A stretch of DNA of 64,000 nt from Microbacterium allomyrinae (GTDB lineage Bacteria > Actinomycetota > Actinomycetes > Actinomycetales > Microbacteriaceae): positions 62,001 to 126,000 of the forward strand of contig NZ_JAGTTN010000002.1 of NCBI RefSeq assembly GCF_020682705.1, written 5' to 3'. The translations under genes and the position numbers were made by a program. Of the stretch, positions 1-6,980 are shown in pieces; position 1 is the stretch's first letter, and every line of letters starts with the position of its first letter. The notes under the pieces are model-generated. The model did no database searches and was not told the origin of the DNA. It was given only the letters and a program-made list of their open reading frames with translations.

Positions 1-1
1 A

Positions 2-499
2 GAGAGCGATTCTGACGATGTAGAGCCTTCGGCCCCGGCCGCGCCAGTCGTCCCCGCCGAACTTCCCGCGCCCGAGGCGGAGTCCGTCCGCGTGTTCATC
101 TCGCATGGCAAGAACATGGACGTCGTAGATCAAGTGAAGACTGTCCTCGATCTCGCAGATATCAAGTGGGAAGTCGCAGTCGAAGAAGAGTCTGCAGCGA
201 TCCCCGTCCCGGACAAGGTCTTCGGCGCGATGCGGAGCTGCAACGCTGGCATCATCTGCGTCAGCGGCGAGGAGGTGTCCGGAACCGAAGGCGAGTACAC
301 GCTCAATCAGAACGTGCTGATCGAGATAGGTGCGGCCTTCGTCCTCTACGATCGCCGGGTCGTCCTCCTTTGGGATAAGAGGATTCCCGTGCCCTCGAAT
401 CTTCAGGGGCTCTATCGCTGCGAGTTCGACGGCGATGAGCTGTCGTGGTCAGCTGGCACCAAGCTCATGAAAGCAATTCAGGGTTTCAAGAAGTCCTAG
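2..499 (+). CDS. TIR-like (CAP12/PCTIR-type) nucleotide-binding protein, 5' end outside window
   Basis: The frame is open to the first bases of the window, so the true start lies upstream. A Pro/Ala/Glu-rich linker (about 30 residues) leads into a domain beginning RVFISHGKN (around base 89) and containing an NQNVLIEIGAAF motif and then VVLLW and a PSNLQGLY segment. That order matches the predicted nucleotide-binding TIR-like family (CAP12/PCTIR), whose members act as NAD-degrading or nucleotide-sensing effectors in some bacterial immune systems. The domain forms the C-terminus, about 135 residues. A GTG at 92 could be taken as a start, but it would cut the first beta strand. It is followed 17 bases later by an unknown membrane protein on the same strand. 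Family membership is inferred from motifs; the function is not shown. Confidence 0.7.
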   Translation, partial: ESDSDDVEPSAPAAPVVPAELPAPEAESVRVFISHGKNMDVVDQVKTVLDLADIKWEVAVEEESAAIPVPDKVFGAMRSCNAGIICVSGEEVSGTEGEYTLNQNVLIEIGAAFVLYDRRVVLLWDKRIPVPSNLQGLYRCEFDGDELSWSAGTKLMKAIQGFKKS

Positions 500-516
500 C
501 CGCTGATTCGTGACGC

Positions 517-1305
517 GTGAGGAAACTAGATGAAGAGCCGTTCGATAGCTCCCTGGTGCCGGCTGATCTGGAGTACTTGGCATCATCCGAGCTTCCGACG
601 GGTGTAGCCCTGCGTGTTCCGCGCGACTTGGATCGATACGACCCGTTCAAGGGGCGGCCTGTCACCCTGAGCGGTGCAGCGTCACGCCGTCTAGCGGAAG
701 TTGCACAAGCCGAGATGACAGCGGGAGATAGCCCGTTCGTCCGGCCGGAGTGGTTGAACCAGCAGGCGGTCCCGCGGTTGCTCGTATCCGCAAGTTACGA
801 CGGGCGTGACGCCTTCGGTGCATCGCGGATGCTGGGCAGGCTCGACCTCGCCGCGCGCAGGGCTGGAGCGATGTATCGCCAAGTTATGAACGGGGACGGG
901 AAGAAGAAGGAGTGGCCGGAACCGCTCCGCACCTACCAAGGTGGATTGCACGTACTAGATGTTCGCGTTGGTTCGTTCGAAGTGCTCACTACGGTGTGGG
1001 GCGTCCTCGTCTCTGCTGCGACGAGCAGCCCTATCGCCGTCGCGGGTCTCATCTCACTCGCTTGGGACATCGGACAGACAGGGCGGTACGTCGCCGCTCG
1101 CTGGCGGGCGGGCGCACTTACAGACCAAATGCACGGCAGGCCCTCGTTCGATGTCTCAGGCGTGACCGAACCGTGGGGCACCAATCAGACGCAAGCGTTG
1201 GTCCCTGTGATGAACCGTGCGATCGAGAACAACCAGGGTTTCGAGTACTCCCTCGATGGGCGTGAACTCCAGGTCAAGCTGACCGTGCTGCCCTACGACG
1301 ACTAG
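517..1305 (+). CDS. Unknown 262-residue protein with a membrane segment, paired with the TIR-like gene
   Basis: This starts at GTG 517, 17 bases after the TIR-like gene, and is probably co-transcribed with it. I recognise no family. The N-terminal 140 residues look soluble and charged. Around residues 150-185 there is a hydrophobic, Ala/Val/Leu/Ile-rich stretch (VLTTVWGVLVSAATSS followed by IAVAGLISLAW) that could form one or two membrane helices. The C-terminal 70 residues are again polar. In two-gene defence modules a TIR-like protein is often coupled to a membrane or sensor partner, so the arrangement is suggestive but unproven. The last 150 bases overlap, on the opposite strand, the end of the damaged integrase gene. 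Confidence 0.6.
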   Translation: MRKLDEEPFDSSLVPADLEYLASSELPTGVALRVPRDLDRYDPFKGRPVTLSGAASRRLAEVAQAEMTAGDSPFVRPEWLNQQAVPRLLVSASYDGRDAFGASRMLGRLDLAARRAGAMYRQVMNGDGKKKEWPEPLRTYQGGLHVLDVRVGSFEVLTTVWGVLVSAATSSPIAVAGLISLAWDIGQTGRYVAARWRAGALTDQMHGRPSFDVSGVTEPWGTNQTQALVPVMNRAIENNQGFEYSLDGRELQVKLTVLPYDD

Positions 1306-2283
1306 CCGCCGATCGCTCGGAGCGGAGCTGGGGGGAGTCGTCGCGGCTGCGATGTGGGCAGAGAACGCGGCGCGGTGAGCGCTGTAGTCGCGCTTGCGCA
1401 GGTGGGCATAGACCTTGTTGGTCACCGCTTCGCCCGGCCAGAGGCTCGCCACAAGATCAGCGCGGTACGGGTGAGCGCGGAGGTGCGCGCTGAGGTCGCT
1501 CAACAGGGTCTCGTCCAGGATTGGCACATCGCGCTTGCCCGCTCTGCGCTTCGGTGTGCCGGTCTGATAGCCCTGGCTAGTGTGCGTCTTGTTAAGCCGC
1601 ACCTGAATCTCGCCCGCGCGGAGGTCGATGTCGCGGATGCGGAGGGCTGCGACCTCGCCGATGCGCAGACCGCTGAACGCTGCGAGGCGGACGAGCAGGT
1701 CGTATGGCGGCTGGGCCGCGAACTCGTCGGAAATTCGCATTACCTCCTCGACCGAGAGGAACCGAGCCTCCTGTGTGTCGGCCTTCGGTCGTGCGACGGC
1801 CACGCAGGGATTGAACGCGATCAGTCGGTGCTTATAGGCGTAGGTCAGCACCCGCGCCACCGCCTTGTTCGCGCCGAGCACCGACGTCTCCGAGCGCGGC
1901 TGACCGTTGGCCTTCGGCTTGGCGCGCATCATCGCGTTGAAGGCGTCGAGGTCTGCCGACGTAATCGTGTTGATCTGGCGGCTGCCGAACTCCGGGTAGA
2001 CGTGCGAGCGGAACGCCGCCTCGTAGGCGTCGATGGTCTTCTGCTTTAGGCGTGGCCGCTCTGCCTCCAGCATCCGCTCTGCGACCTCGCGGAACTTCTT
2101 CCCTCGCACCGCGAACGGCTCGGTGCTGTGCCCGTCGGCCTGCTCGCGTTCGACCTTGTCGCGGAACCGCTCTGCCTCGCGCTTGACGTAGAACGAGCGC
2201 TTGCGGAACTTGTCGGGTGCCGACCGCCACCGGACCGTGTAGCGCGTGCCCTTGGTGGTCTGGTTCTCCGTGATGTGTGCCAT
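1156..2283 (-). pseudogene. Tyrosine integrase with internal deletion in the catalytic domain
   Basis: Residues 1-60 resemble an Arm DNA-binding domain, 60-160 a SAM-like core-binding domain, and 175-280 the start of the phage integrase catalytic domain, with the box I arginine in SGLRIGEVAAL (R207). After LWPG (about residue 284) the sequence jumps straight to VTNKVYAHLRKRD, which looks like the final part of the family with the nucleophile Tyr (Y292). The usual stretch between them, about 70-90 residues carrying HxLRH and the GH motif, is missing. The frame then runs on without its normal stop for about 150 bases into the convergent gene. The start ATG at 2283 follows the preceding stop by one base (TGA-G-ATG). 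The protein is expected to be inactive. Confidence 0.7.
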
Positions 2284-2284
2284 C

Positions 2285-2518
2285 TCAACGCTCCTTGCTG
2301 ACTTCGATGGGCGCGGTCGGGTCGAACGGGCCGAACGACCAGACCGGCTCGTGTGTGGCCTGCCAGACGTACCGGCACCACAGCAAGATCGCGCCGTGCG
2401 GGCGTCGGACCCGGACGTCGACGGCGGGGTGCTCGTCGCTCTCCATGACGATGTGCCCCGGTCGGACTGAGTCGGCTCGTATCCGATGGGTACGCGGGTT
2501 GAGCTTCGGCGTGGTCAT
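2285..2518 (-). CDS. 77-residue hypothetical protein of the recombination operon
   Basis: This small, Arg/Pro/His-rich protein with several Trp residues has no recognised domain. Its ATG overlaps the stop of the serine recombinase frame (ATGA at 2515-2518), and its TGA ends one base before the integrase ATG, so the four genes are coupled as one translational chain. It could be an accessory factor for recombination such as a directionality factor, but it has no evident helix-turn-helix. It is the only gene of this operon without visible damage. Confidence 0.55.
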   Translation of the reverse strand: MTTPKLNPRTHRIRADSVRPGHIVMESDEHPAVDVRVRRPHGAILLWCRYVWQATHEPVWSFGPFDPTAPIEVSKER

Positions 2519-3163
2519 GCTGCTGGGTCCTGTTCGGTCTTGCTAAGGCGCGCAAGTATGCGAGCGACGGTGCTGGTGTGCCAGGCTCCGCCGTGCGCCG
2601 TGGGTACGGCCTCCGCATTGAGTTCGCGGGCGATGCGGGCTTGGGAGAGGCCTGCCGCCCGCAGTTCGAGCAGGCGTGCTTCGCTGCTGGCCGGCAAGGT
2701 GCTCGGTCGGCCGACGTGGACGCCGCGAGCCCGAGCCGCGGAGCGCAGCAGACGTCCGCTCGCCGATCACGCGCCGTTCCCACTGCGCCACGGCAGCCAT
2801 GACGTTGGCGACGAGCTCGCCAGCCGACGTGCTGGTGTCGATGCCGAGATCGATCGCGACGACAGACCAGCGGCGGCGCTGCGCTCGCTCCAGTAGGCCT
2901 GCGAAGTCCGCAACAGAGCGGGAGAGTCGGTCGAGCTTGCTGACGACGAGCACTCCCGCTCGGCGGGCGTCCAGTTCGGCGAGGGCGTGCTGTAGCGCGG
3001 GGCGCTCCAGGCTCTTGCCCGACATGCCCTCGTCGGCGAAGAAGTCGAGGTCCCAGCCGTGGCTCGCCGCGTAGGCCGTGACGGTCGCCTGCTGGGCCTC
3101 CAGTCCCAGCCGCGAGTCGGCCTGCTCCTCGGTGCTCACCCGCAGGTAGCCGATGGCCCTCAT
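2515..3163 (-). pseudogene. Serine recombinase (resolvase/invertase family), frameshifted
   Basis: From ATG 3163 the N-terminal catalytic domain is intact for about 140 residues: RAIGYLRVSTEEQ with the nucleophile Ser10, then FADEGMSGK, VVSKLDRLSRS and the start of the E helix (AAVAQWERRVIGERTSAAL). Near 2735-2745 one extra G shifts the frame. In the other frame the protein continues with RARARGVHVGRPS, then a helix-turn-helix (LRAAGLSQARIARELN, WHTSTVARILARL) and stops at 2515. The family normally uses Ser10 to cut DNA at resolution or inversion sites. The start overlaps the upstream stop (ATGA), and the end overlaps the 77-residue gene. A sequencing error is an alternative to a true mutation, but neighbouring genes are also damaged. 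Confidence 0.75.
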
Positions 3164-3540
3164 GCGGCCTGCTCCTTCGCCTTGGCCTCGGCTGCCGCGA
3201 GGATCGCCTTCGCCTTGGCGATGCGGGCGGCTTCGCGCTCGGCCTGCTTCGCGGCGCGCTCTTTGGCGGTCGCCTCCTGCTCGGCCTGGCGCTGGGCGCG
3301 CTCGGCCTTGGCTTGCTCGCGAGCCGTGGCCGCGTCCGCGATGCGGCGCTGGTTGTCCTCGCTCTTCTGGAACTCGCCTCGGAGCCACGATGCGAGCACG
3401 ACGGACTGCACGTCTACGGCGTATCCGGTCTCCCGGGTCAGTCACTCGGCGTAGGCCTGCATGGTCGGGCTTGCCTCCTTCTCGGCGTAGTGCGCGAACT
3501 GCGGTGCGGTCGGGGTCTGGGTGGTCTTGCGAGCGGTCAT
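3160..3540 (-). pseudogene. Small coiled-coil protein of the mobile element, in-frame TGA
   Basis: The coding region starts at ATG 3540 with an AAGGAG ribosome binding site just upstream. It encodes about 32 residues (MTARKTTQTP onward to AYAE), meets TGA at 3442-3444, and continues in the same frame with LTRETGYAVDVQSVVL and a long Ala/Arg/Glu/Lys-rich helix (likely coiled coil) to the stop at 3160. The sense on both sides of the stop is coherent, so a TGG to TGA change (W-L-T-R-E) is the simplest reading. The stop overlaps the recombinase start. Function unknown; the coiled coil suggests an accessory or structural role. Confidence 0.6.
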
Positions 3541-3567
3541 TTCCTTCTCCTTGGTTGGGCCTCGGAT

Positions 3568-3583
3568 TCGAACATTTGTTCGG
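3568..3583 (-). promoter_or_regulatory. LexA-type SOS box upstream of the recombination operon
   Basis: On the plus strand this reads TCGAACATTTGTTCGG, matching the actinobacterial LexA box TCGAAC-N4-GTTCGA at 11 of 12 fixed positions. It lies 28 bases before the ATG at 3540 of the minus-strand operon, so LexA would repress these recombination genes until DNA damage. The match is seen in the sequence; regulation is inferred. Confidence 0.65.
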
Positions 3584-3608
3584 TTGAGGCGAGACGAAGT
3601 TAAACGCC

Positions 3609-3622
3609 AAACCGTCCGGTTT
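3609..3622. repeat. Inverted repeat AAACCG-TC-CGGTTT upstream of the recombination operon
   Basis: Two 6-base arms are separated by two bases, 26 bases beyond the SOS box. It may be part of a promoter or an operator. No function can be assigned. Confidence 0.35.
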
Positions 3623-3697
3623 CGCTACTCCCGGCTGGGAATCCCGCTCCATGGCCATGTGCCGCGTCGGGGACGCCGGACCCTAACCGGGGTAGCC

Positions 3698-3735
3698 GCC
3701 CAGGGATATCAGCGCTCCTGCCTCAGTCCCTGGGC
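3698..3735. repeat. Inverted repeat GCCCAGGGA/TCCCTGGGC
   Basis: Nine-base perfect arms flank a 20-base loop. It lies just after the end of the minus-strand open frame that stops at 3749, and upstream of the recombination operon. It could be a terminator stem without a T-run, or a protein binding site. Confidence 0.35.
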
Positions 3736-3748
3736 TGCTCCGTGAGAA

Positions 3749-3979
3749 CTAGCCCTCGCCCCGTTCCGCCGCTCGTGCCTCCCAGCGCTTCGGGCTCATG
3801 CTTCGGCGGGAGCTCCGCCCCGCGACCCGGTCCGCGTGAGGATCGGCCGTCGATGTGCGGCTCTCCGAGCGCACCGTCTTGTCGGCGCGCTTCCGGGCGG
3901 CAGCGGTCCGCGCCTCCGCCGCGCTCTGGGCAGACGTGTCGTGGCGGACGCCGAACTTGTCGCGCGGCGGCAGCTCAGG
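3749..3979 (-). pseudogene. Open frame continuing after the TAG of the HGG-motif gene
   Basis: Directly downstream of the TAG at 3980-3982, and in the same frame, 76 sense codons follow (PELPPRDKFGVRHDTSAQ, then an Ala/Arg/Lys-rich segment ending AERGEG) before TAG at 3749. There is no credible start codon or ribosome binding site of its own, while composition looks coding. It is either the original C-terminus of the preceding gene after a nonsense mutation or a degraded separate gene. Confidence 0.35.
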
Positions 3980-4558
3980 CTAGCCCAGCTCTCCCGCCTC
4001 GAACGCTCGGACCCGTTCGGCCTCCTGGCGAGCGCGCTCCTCGTTCGACACTGGAGGTCGCGGGCTGCGTCGGAGCATCTGCTCCCGCTCCCGGGCGCGT
4101 TCCTGGCGCTCGTCCTCCCGCTGAAGCCGGTCCTCGCCGTCCTCGTCGACGATCTCGGCATCCTCGATGTCTTCGGTCGTGGCTGTGATCGGGAGCGGTT
4201 CGTCGTCTTCGAGGTCAAGGTCCATGACGACATCGGCCACGGTGTCCTCGAACGATCGCTTGGTAACGCCAACCTCGATGTTCTGAGTTCCGGCGAGGTT
4301 GGCCCGGTCCAGTCCGTCGCGGATCGCAACGAGCCGATGCTGAACGGGCACCTTCTCATTCGTGGCGATCTTCAACAGAGCGGCCATGAGCACGTCGGCT
4401 TGCATCCGCAGTCGAATCTGCGCCGCTCTGCGGACGTGTGCGGTCGCTCCGCCGTGCATGCGGCAGACCGTTGCGCCCAGGATGGCGAAGTTCCCGCACG
4501 GTGTGCCGTTTCGCCGAGTTGCTGTGCATAGCGTCCCGCTGTGCTTACGTGCCTCCAG
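3980..4558 (-). CDS. Zinc-motif HGG phage-like protein, start codon missing
   Basis: About 190 residues. Near the N-terminus is a likely zinc site, C-x7-C-x10-C-x2-H, ending in CRMHGG, followed by a basic helix (RRAAQIRLRM) and a predicted helical body. The C-terminal third is very acidic and then Arg/Glu-rich. The CxxHGG pattern is common in uncharacterised proteins of actinobacterial phages and integrative elements. No ATG, GTG or TTG lies upstream of the zinc motif in this frame. The first candidate is a CTG at 4558, and the frame then runs into the symporter gene's 3' region. The 5' end was probably lost where the element joins the chromosome (about 4560-4650). Function unknown; DNA or RNA binding is plausible. 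Confidence 0.5.
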   Translation of the reverse strand: MEARKHSGTLCTATRRNGTPCGNFAILGATVCRMHGGATAHVRRAAQIRLRMQADVLMAALLKIATNEKVPVQHRLVAIRDGLDRANLAGTQNIEVGVTKRSFEDTVADVVMDLDLEDDEPLPITATTEDIEDAEIVDEDGEDRLQREDERQERAREREQMLRRSPRPPVSNEERARQEAERVRAFEAGELG

Positions 4559-4620
4559 CCCCTGCGCCGTGTGCGGTGGCGCGAGGTGGGTGGTCGCCGA
4601 AGTGGTGCGGCGACACCCCC

Positions 4621-4638
4621 CGCTCGTCCGGACGAGCG
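4621..4638. repeat. 18-base perfect palindrome at the element/symporter junction
   Basis: CGCTCGTCCGGACGAGCG is fully self-complementary. It sits 20 bases past the stop of the symporter gene and beside the truncated 5' end of the HGG gene. It has no T-run, so it is a poor terminator. A recombination scar or a protein site is possible. Confidence 0.45.
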
Positions 4639-4658
4639 GAGTCCCCGAGTGGCCCCAC

Positions 4659-6158
4659 TCAGTCTTGGTGGTGGAGATGGTCGCGGTGCTTCTCGGTCTG
4701 ATGGCGCTTGGTCTGGAGGTCGATGGGGCCGGTGACGCTGAGTTCGTCCTCCCAGCACTCGATGCCGCTGATGTCGGGGAGGATGTCGCGGGTGAAGACG
4801 GGGTCTCTGCCGGCACGACGCTGGTCTGTGTAGTTCTTCAGCAGTCGGAACGCGATTCCCGATAGCAGGCCGATGGCTATGAGGTTGGTGAGCGCCATGA
4901 GCCCCATGACGCCGTCGGCGAAGTTCCAGACGAGGTCTGCGCCGGCGACCGAGCCGACGAGCACGGCGACGACGACGAGTATGCGGTAGCCGGTGAGCAC
5001 GGAGCGTCGAGTGGTGATGAACTCGATGTTCGATTCGCCGTAGTAGTAGTTGCCGAGGATCGACGAGAACGCCAGCAGGAAGATGATCACGCTCAACGCG
5101 ATGTTCGACCATTCGCCGAGAGTGCCGACGAGTGCGCCCTGGGTGAGCCCGATCCCTCGTTCGGCGCCGGCAAGGTCGGGCACCGAGACGAGGATGATGA
5201 ATGCGGTGATGGAGCAGACGAGGAACGTGTCGAAGTAGACCCCGAGGGTCTGCACCAGTCCCTGCTTGACGGGGTGGGTGACGGCGGCGCTCGCCCCGGC
5301 GTTCGGTGCCGATCCGAGGCCTGCCTCGTTCGAGAACATGCCGCGCTTCACACCCGTGAGGATGATGTACCCGAGGCTCGCGCCGACGACTTCGTTGAAT
5401 CCCCAGGCCTGCGTGAAGATCTCGACGAATACCGGTCCGATGCGGTCGACGTGAAGGCCGACGACCACGAGCCCCAGCAGCAGATAGGCCAGCGCCATGA
5501 TCGGGACGAGCAGCTGAGTGACGGAGGCGATGCGCCGCACGCCGCCGAAGACGACGAGTCCAGTGAGAGCGGCGATCCCGACGCCGATTCCCCAGGGAAG
5601 CCACGCCGGGCTGTCGCCGACGCTGGAGGTCACCGTGGCCGAGATCGTGTTCGCCTGCAGCGAGCTGAATGCGAAGGGGAAGCAGATGATCAGGATGATC
5701 GCGAACCAGATTCCGAGCCAGCGGGCTTTCAGACCGCGCTGCATGTAGTACGCCGGTCCACCCCGGAAACTATCGCTGTCGCGCACCTTGAACAGCTGCG
5801 CGAGCGAGGACTCGATGAAGCTCGACGCGCCGCCGATGAACGCCATCACCCACATCCAGAACACAGCGCCCGGTCCGCCGACCGCGATCGCGGTTCCGAC
5901 GCCCGCGATGTTCCCGACGCCGACGCGCGACGCCGCCGAGATCGTGAACGCCTGGAACGCGGACACAGACTGCGGCTCCCCGGACTCGGTCCGCGGAGTC
6001 TTGTCCGTCAGCGTGCGGAACATCTCCGGGATCAGCCGGAACTGCACCACGCCGGATCGAATCGTGAAGTACAGCCCGAGCAGAACGACCACGGGCAGCA
6101 CGACCCAGGTCCACAGATTGTCGCCCCAGGTCAGCAGCCACTCGTTAACGGCATCCAT
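4659..6158 (-). CDS. Sodium:alanine/glycine symporter (AGCS family)
   Basis: About 499 residues starting at MDAVNEWLL (ATG 6158). A longer frame upstream runs through the Arg/Val repeat made by the hexanucleotide repeat and is not credible. There are about ten hydrophobic helices. Family features include the LFTIRSGVVQFRLIPEM-like N-terminal segment, VGVGNIAGVGTAIAVGGPGAVFWMW, GGPAYYMQRGL, and a conserved NEAGLGSAPNA stretch near the middle. The AGCS family imports alanine or glycine with Na+ at the cytoplasmic membrane; substrate here is inferred from family only. The C-terminus is a His/Gln/Lys-rich cytoplasmic tail. It is transcribed alone, and its 3' side adjoins the mobile element. Confidence 0.85.
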   Translation of the reverse strand: MDAVNEWLLTWGDNLWTWVVLPVVVLLGLYFTIRSGVVQFRLIPEMFRTLTDKTPRTESGEPQSVSAFQAFTISAASRVGVGNIAGVGTAIAVGGPGAVFWMWVMAFIGGASSFIESSLAQLFKVRDSDSFRGGPAYYMQRGLKARWLGIWFAIILIICFPFAFSSLQANTISATVTSSVGDSPAWLPWGIGVGIAALTGLVVFGGVRRIASVTQLLVPIMALAYLLLGLVVVGLHVDRIGPVFVEIFTQAWGFNEVVGASLGYIILTGVKRGMFSNEAGLGSAPNAGASAAVTHPVKQGLVQTLGVYFDTFLVCSITAFIILVSVPDLAGAERGIGLTQGALVGTLGEWSNIALSVIIFLLAFSSILGNYYYGESNIEFITTRRSVLTGYRILVVVAVLVGSVAGADLVWNFADGVMGLMALTNLIAIGLLSGIAFRLLKNYTDQRRAGRDPVFTRDILPDISGIECWEDELSVTGPIDLQTKRHQTEKHRDHLHHQD

Positions 6159-6181
6159 GGACGTCAGTATGGCGAACCCGC

Positions 6182-6376
6182 GCCGCGGGGGATAGCTCCC
6201 GTGTCTCGGGTGGTGTCGCGGGCGGGGCGCTGATGATCGCCGCACTCGCACTCGCACTCGCACTCGCACTCGCACTGGTCTGGGCGAACGCCCCCTGGCA
6301 GGACGCGTACGTGGCGACCTCCGAAACCGTCGTCGGGCCGGCCGTGCTCCATCTCGATCTGAGCCTCGCGAGGTGA
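6182..6376 (+). pseudogene. nhaA: nhaA Na+/H+ antiporter remnant (N-terminal fragment)
   Basis: The open frame reads GGALMIAALALAL onward, then LVWANAPWQDAYVATSETVVG and PAVLHLDLSLAR before TGA at 6374. This corresponds to the first membrane helix of NhaA (usually ...LIAAAxALVWANSPW...) and the following loop; the remaining roughly 350 residues are gone. An internal ATG at 6233 would give only 47 residues. The hydrophobic helix is elongated by a hexanucleotide repeat coding Ala-Leu. It lies between the symporter and the TetR gene. The match is by pattern memory, not by alignment. Confidence 0.6.
6241..6276 (+). repeat. (CGCACT)6 tandem repeat
   Basis: Six perfect copies of a 6-base unit encode Ala-Leu repeats inside the nhaA fragment. 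Such repeats arise by strand slippage and can vary in copy number. Confidence 0.9.
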
Positions 6377-6405
6377 CGAGGAGCCGTCACCCGTTGACCC
6401 AGAAG

Positions 6406-6422
6406 ATGTTAGTGACTAACAT
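6406..6422. promoter_or_regulatory. Operator palindrome for the adjacent TetR regulator
   Basis: ATGTTAGTGACTAACAT is a 17-base perfect palindrome around a central G, ending 6 bases before the TetR start codon. TetR regulators commonly bind such sites to repress their own promoter. Confidence 0.65.
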
Positions 6423-6428
6423 TCGAGG

Positions 6429-6980
6429 ATGACCAGGGCATCGCGGACGCACGCCGCACTGCTGCGCGCCGCTCTCGAGCTCTTCGAGGAGAGGGGGTAC
6501 GACGCCACGACGGCCGCCGCTATCGCCGCCCGCGCAGGAGTGACCGAGATGACGTTCTTCCGGCACTTCGCCTCGAAGGATGCGGTCCTGGTCGACGACC
6601 CCTACGACCCGCTCATCGCCGAGGCGGTCGCCCGCCAGCCGGTCGAACTCGCGCCGCTCGCGGCCGTGATCGCCGGGGTGAGGGAGGCATGGGATGCCGT
6701 TCCGGCCCCCGCCGTGGTCGAGGTGCGCGATCGGCTTCGTGTCGTGTCGCGGACCCCTTCGCTGCAAGGCGCACTGGCACGCAACAGCACCGGCACGGCG
6801 GAGGCGATCTCGAGCGCACTGCGGTCCCGGGCGACCCCGGCCGCCGAAGCGCGAGTCGCAGCGGCCGCGACGATCGGCGCGCTCAACGCCGCCTTGCTGG
6901 AATGGGCGGACGGCGACGACCCGGATCTCGGGTCGGCGATCGAGATGGCGCTGTGCGTCCTGACCGGTGGTGGGCCGTGA
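6429..6980 (+). CDS. TetR family transcriptional regulator of the ABC transporter operon
   Basis: 183 residues. Residues 5-50 form the TetR helix-turn-helix (LLRAALELFEERGYDATTAAAIAARAGVTEMTFFRHFASKDAVL), and the rest is the ligand-binding region. The stop overlaps the start of an ABC ATPase gene (GTGA at 6977-6980), and that gene overlaps the permease, giving a tight three-gene operon. A perfect palindrome at 6406-6422 lies just upstream. It most likely represses the transporter operon until a toxic ligand or signal is bound; the ligand is unknown. Confidence 0.85.
   Translation: MTRASRTHAALLRAALELFEERGYDATTAAAIAARAGVTEMTFFRHFASKDAVLVDDPYDPLIAEAVARQPVELAPLAAVIAGVREAWDAVPAPAVVEVRDRLRVVSRTPSLQGALARNSTGTAEAISSALRSRATPAAEARVAAAATIGALNAALLEWADGDDPDLGSAIEMALCVLTGGGP

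Larger units (their letters stand above)
1156..4600. mobile_element. Degenerate integrative element (recombinase operon plus HGG gene)
   Basis: A tyrosine integrase, a serine recombinase, two small genes and a phage-like zinc protein lie together. Three of the five carry inactivating changes (internal deletion, frameshift, nonsense) and one has lost its start. The limits are uncertain: the right one must be before the symporter stop at 4659, and the left one may include the TIR-like pair and extend beyond the window. Confidence 0.5.

Noticed and set aside
4659..6275. Longer symporter start with Arg-Val repeats before MDAVNEWLL
   Set aside because: The extension is produced by the CGCACT repeat read in antisense and then Arg/Pro-rich sequence. 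The family starts at the ATG at 6158.
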